A stretch of DNA of 5,607 nucleotides from an uncultured Prevotellaceae bacterium (GTDB lineage Bacteria > Bacteroidota > Bacteroidia > Bacteroidales > Bacteroidaceae). The notes beneath the pieces are model-generated. The model worked only from the letters and a program-made list of their open reading frames with translations, was not told the DNA's origin and did not search any database. This document shows positions 5,554-5,607 of the stretch, piece after piece. A program made the position numbers and the translations under genes. Numbering within the stretch: the first letter of the stretch is position 1; each line of letters begins with the position of its first letter. The DNA is taken from NCBI GenBank assembly GCA_947176655.1, contig CAMWRK010000151.1, positions 1 to 5,607 of the forward strand, written 5' to 3'.

Positions 5554-5607
5554 GGGGGGGGGGGGGGGGGGGGGGGGGGTGGGGGGGGGGGGGGGGGGGG
5601 GGGGGGG
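5554..5607. repeat. G homopolymer at the right edge, probably artefact
   Basis: The window ends in 26 G, one T and 27 G. A run this long, reaching the very end of the sequence, is typical of poly-G from two-colour Illumina chemistry carried into a contig end. A true tract upstream of the promoter cannot be excluded from sequence alone. Confidence 0.85.

Noticed and set aside
1..5607. CRISPR array, tRNA, rRNA, integrase or transposase
   Set aside because: No regularly spaced repeats, no RNA gene folds and no recombinase or transposase motifs are visible on either strand.

Overview
The window most likely comes from a member of the Bacteroidota, in the Bacteroides/Prevotella range; the genus cannot be fixed from the sequence. 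The evidence is two promoter -7 boxes of the TAnnTTTG type, no Shine-Dalgarno sequence before any start codon, and a pair of lipoproteins of a kind I associate with gut Bacteroidales. All four genes lie on the minus strand in two two-gene transcription units, each with a 12-base gap between its genes. Both window edges look like assembly edges: the left edge is a perfect inverted repeat and the right edge is a near-pure G homopolymer.

Reading in the direction of transcription (high to low coordinates), a promoter at 5520-5527 leads into a leader of about 90 nt with two sets of inverted repeats. It is followed by a small lipoprotein gene (4946-5422) and a paralogue of it that carries an added C-terminal eight-stranded outer-membrane-type barrel (3932-4933). 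A strong intrinsic terminator (3849-3892) ends this cell-envelope unit.

A spacer of about 245 bases follows, with a paired 9-bp direct repeat and a promoter (-7 box at 3652-3659) surrounded by repeated ATGCAAA-type half-sites. It leads into a 937-residue superfamily 1A helicase resembling helicase IV (790-3603). This protein has an insertion resembling a PD-(D/E)XK nuclease fold inside the helicase core and two C4 zinc ribbons at the C terminus. The second gene of the unit (241-777) encodes a 178-residue protein whose C-terminal half resembles the winged-helix ANT/KilAC region of phage antirepressors.

The last 240 bases hold no recognisable gene, but positions 1-101 are densely palindromic. 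The helicase unit is visibly more AT-rich than the lipoprotein unit. The helicase pair is the best candidate for an undescribed nucleic-acid-processing or defence module. That is inference from architecture and pairing; no integrase, toxin, methylase or known defence partner is visible to support it further.
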